DNA of 64,000 nucleotides. It comes from JAJYSO01 sp964586655 (GTDB lineage Bacteria; Bacteroidota; Bacteroidia; Flavobacteriales; Flavobacteriaceae). Made by a program: the position numbers and the translations under genes. A model generated the notes under the pieces. It worked only from the letters and a program-made list of their open reading frames with translations. It was not told the origin of the DNA and did not search any database. Positions 62,314 through 64,000 of the stretch are shown piece after piece; the stretch's first letter is position 1, and each line of letters begins with the position of its first letter. The DNA is taken from contig CAZPGY010000003.1 of assembly GCA_964586655.1 (NCBI GenBank), positions 163,142-227,141 of the forward strand, in the 5' to 3' direction.

Positions 62314-63081
62314 TTAAAATTTATATTTAAACATGTCAATTATAATTATTAACATTAACACAGAGACTCTAAAAGAAAAGAAACCGAAAATTAAAACGAA
62401 AAAGGCTTTTAAATAATTTTTTATTTTATTTCCGAAAAACTGTGCCATTGCCCAAGTAACATAAATAATTATGCTTAAGAACAATAATGACTTAATGTTA
62501 CTATTCAAAACTATTTGATTTGCAAATATATTAAGGAGCAGTGTAATTGAATTCGAAAATAGAATGAACATACCTAATAAATAACAAAACAAAGTAAGTA
62601 TTTCATAAAAATTGTATTTGGATTTTTTAAAAAACAGATAACCCCACAAACTAGAATAAAAACTTATGAAAAAGTATACATATCCTCTTTTTCCCTCAAA
62701 CCATTTTGTTATTGTGATAGAGCTACTTTTTATGTTAATATTTAAGTAACTTACATCGAAAACCGCAAGATTTATGTATGTATTTTTAAATTCCAAAAAA
62801 TCAAAAATTGTAATAGTCAAGCTATAAAGTATTGACATTAAAAAAAGAAAGACAATCGGCTTCATAAGTGAATTCCGGTCAACTAAAATATATCGTCTAA
62901 TGCTTTTTCCGGGGTGAGTTATAAGTTTGACAATGGTATTAATTATTCCTTTTTCCAAGAAGAGAATATTTGCGATCTCACCTTTAACGTATTCAAAGTC
63001 AATTCTTTGTATTTTTGCAGAACGCCCACAATTGGAACAAATCGTTCCTTCAATAGGTTCGTTACAATTTTCACAATTCAT
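62314..63081 (-). CDS. DUF3667-type zinc-ribbon membrane protein
   Basis: 255 residues from the ATG at 63,081. An N-terminal zinc ribbon has two CxxC pairs (Cys3/Cys6 and Cys15/Cys18). Then comes ITHPGKSIRRYILVDRNSLMKPIVFLF, the hallmark of DUF3667 proteins, and about five membrane segments. Function unknown. It is very AT-rich, unlike the core genes, and sits between two boundary-like sequences, consistent with horizontal gain. Confidence 0.8.
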   Translation of the reverse strand: MNCENCNEPIEGTICSNCGRSAKIQRIDFEYVKGEIANILFLEKGIINTIVKLITHPGKSIRRYILVDRNSLMKPIVFLFLMSILYSLTITIFDFLEFKNTYINLAVFDVSYLNINIKSSSITITKWFEGKRGYVYFFISFYSSLWGYLFFKKSKYNFYEILTLFCYLLGMFILFSNSITLLLNIFANQIVLNSNIKSLLFLSIIIYVTWAMAQFFGNKIKNYLKAFFVLIFGFFSFRVSVLMLIIIIDMFKYKF

Positions 63082-63115
63082 TATTAATTTATTCGTGTTT
63101 GTTTTTTTAGAGTAA

Positions 63116-63133
63116 TTGCAGATAACGGCTGGC
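63116..63133. repeat. Cassette-boundary-like motif, copy 2
   Basis: TTGCAGATAACGGCTGGC, 34 bp before the DUF3667 start codon; see copy 1 at 61,873. Confidence 0.6.
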
Positions 63134-63189
63134 GGCCTTATGCAGGATCGGAAAACGAAGTCGAAATTTTCGGTCAATCTCGACCCCGA

Positions 63190-63246
63190 GCAAAAGCCAC
63201 TTTTAAAGTTTAAATTTAACCAAAATCTTTAATAAATGGCTTTTGC
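63190..63246. repeat. Long-loop inverted repeat downstream of the toxin gene
   Basis: GCAAAAGCCA (63,190-63,199) and TGGCTTTTGC (63,237-63,246) are perfect 10-bp inverted arms separated by 37 AT-rich bases. It lies between the DUF3667 gene and the end of the toxin gene. It could be a hairpin recombination site or a bidirectional terminator, but no T-run follows. Confidence 0.65.
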
Positions 63247-63338
63247 GTCCAATGAAAACCGATCATAAAATTTTAAACAATAACTGCCCTTGGGGCAAAC
63301 TGTTTGTTACAGGCCCGGTTATATTCCATAATGTTATT

Positions 63339-63638
63339 CTAATCACCGATTCTATTTTCCAAGTCCATTCTCTCGTGCAGGATTCTAATAATCTTCACTT
63401 CATTCTTGTCTATCATTTCATAAAAGATGATGTGCTTTCCTGTTTTAAGTCCTAAAAGCTCCGTTTTTACTTCAAAATACTCTCTTCCGATTTCTGGGTT
63501 CTCTGCGATTTGCTTACAAGTTCTTATGAGTTGATTGTAATATCTTTCAGCTTGCTTTTTAGACCAAGCTTCGACGGTGTAATCCCAAATACCCAATAAA
63601 TCTGAAGTAGCTTTATTTGTTAAGTGATATTTAGCCAT
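63339..63638 (-). CDS. parE: ParE/RelE superfamily toxin
   Basis: 99 residues with the pattern of ParE toxins: YHLTNKATSDLLGIWDYTVEAWSKKQAERYYNQL, a middle NPEIGREY, and LKTGKHIIFYEM...VKIIRILHERMD. ParE proteins poison DNA gyrase; RelE relatives cut mRNA on the ribosome. The closing IRILHERMDLENRI fits ParE better. It overlaps the antitoxin gene by 8 bp. Confidence 0.88.
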   Translation of the reverse strand: MAKYHLTNKATSDLLGIWDYTVEAWSKKQAERYYNQLIRTCKQIAENPEIGREYFEVKTELLGLKTGKHIIFYEMIDKNEVKIIRILHERMDLENRIGD

Positions 63639-63882
63639 TATTTTGTTTTCGGGATTTTAGTTCGTTTAGAAATTCATCAGCGTTGAAGTTTTCATTAATT
63701 CCGCTATCGATTCCTTCTTGGATTGCATTTCTCAGTGCACGTACTTTATTTTCACGTTCTTCCAATAATCGCAATCCTGCACGAACAACTTCGCTAGCAT
63801 TTTTATAACGGCCTTCTTTTATTCGACTTTTGACAAAGCTTTCAAAATAATTTCCGAGTGATATTGATGTATTTCGTCCCAT
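63631..63882 (-). CDS. parD: ParD-type ribbon-helix-helix antitoxin
   Basis: 83 residues from the ATG at 63,882, which gives the standard MGRNTSISLGNYFESFV start; the longer frame adds 31 unlikely residues. NTSISLG is the DNA-contacting beta strand, and KEGRYKNASEVVRAGLRLLEERE the two helices. The C-terminal part, which should wrap the toxin, is charged and flexible. It is expected to repress its own promoter with the toxin. It precedes and overlaps parE, the usual order. Confidence 0.88.
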   Translation of the reverse strand: MGRNTSISLGNYFESFVKSRIKEGRYKNASEVVRAGLRLLEERENKVRALRNAIQEGIDSGINENFNADEFLNELKSRKQNNG

Positions 63883-64000
63883 TTTATTCTTATTTATCTC
63901 GAAGTTACCATTTTTAGGTAATACAACAATATAATTTGGAAGATTTTTTGTCTTGTCCTGAAATACGTTGACCATTATTATTACACTTTTTCAAAGGTTT

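Noticed and set aside
1..64000. tRNA, rRNA or complete insertion sequence
   Set aside because: I saw no cloverleaf or T-loop pattern in the gaps and no transposase or integrase frame on either strand.

Overview
The window comes from a member of the Bacteroidota, most likely class Flavobacteriia. The evidence is the S10-spc-alpha ribosomal operon running straight into carA, eno and gltA, two proteins with type IX secretion (T9SS) sorting domains, GLPGLI-family proteins, BlaI/M56-TonB regulators, TAnnTTTG promoter elements and the near absence of Shine-Dalgarno sequences. I cannot name the genus.

Region 1 (1-13,467) is one long + strand ribosomal operon: the end of rplC through rplQ, with secY, infA and rpoA embedded, closed by a clear intrinsic terminator. 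Region 2 (13,501-19,275) holds core metabolism: carA, eno, gltA and an arginine-deiminase-fold hydrolase. The eno-gltA gap carries a possible MITE bounded by 17-bp inverted repeats.

Region 3 (19,481-29,112) is the first of two GLPGLI/outer-membrane-barrel loci. One GLPGLI gene is followed directly by a plug-and-barrel outer-membrane protein. On the opposite strand three GLPGLI genes of a second sequence type precede a different barrel, with a frameshifted small cysteine-containing secreted gene and a duplicated GLPGLI fragment among them. Region 4 (29,224-37,863) is accessory: a small barrel, a T9SS GLUG-type surface protein flanked by direct copies of a palindrome-bearing repeat, a glycosyltransferase, a BlaI repressor with an M56-TonB membrane peptidase and a double operator, a hydratase, a lipoprotein, a membrane protein and a VOC protein.

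Region 5 (38,438-52,843) contains ppsA, lipoproteins, a LOG-family phosphoribohydrolase, prmC, ribD, a DUF4870 protein, a large T9SS beta-helix-like protein with an internal 192-residue duplication, a TPR histidine kinase with its NarL-type regulator, and a 2-hydroxyacid dehydrogenase. Region 6 (52,951-58,253) is the second GLPGLI locus: one barrel gene followed by three GLPGLI genes. Region 7 (58,381-64,000) has yaaA, ctlX, a TlpA-like thioredoxin-fold protein and an AT-rich tail that looks like small gene cassettes (WG-repeat fragment, DUF3667 protein, ParE/ParD toxin-antitoxin) separated by related boundary motifs and hairpins.

The most interesting system is the twofold, subfamily-matched pairing of GLPGLI secreted proteins with plug-and-barrel outer-membrane proteins. 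Two barrel types each travel with their own GLPGLI type, which suggests a co-evolved envelope machine of unknown function.
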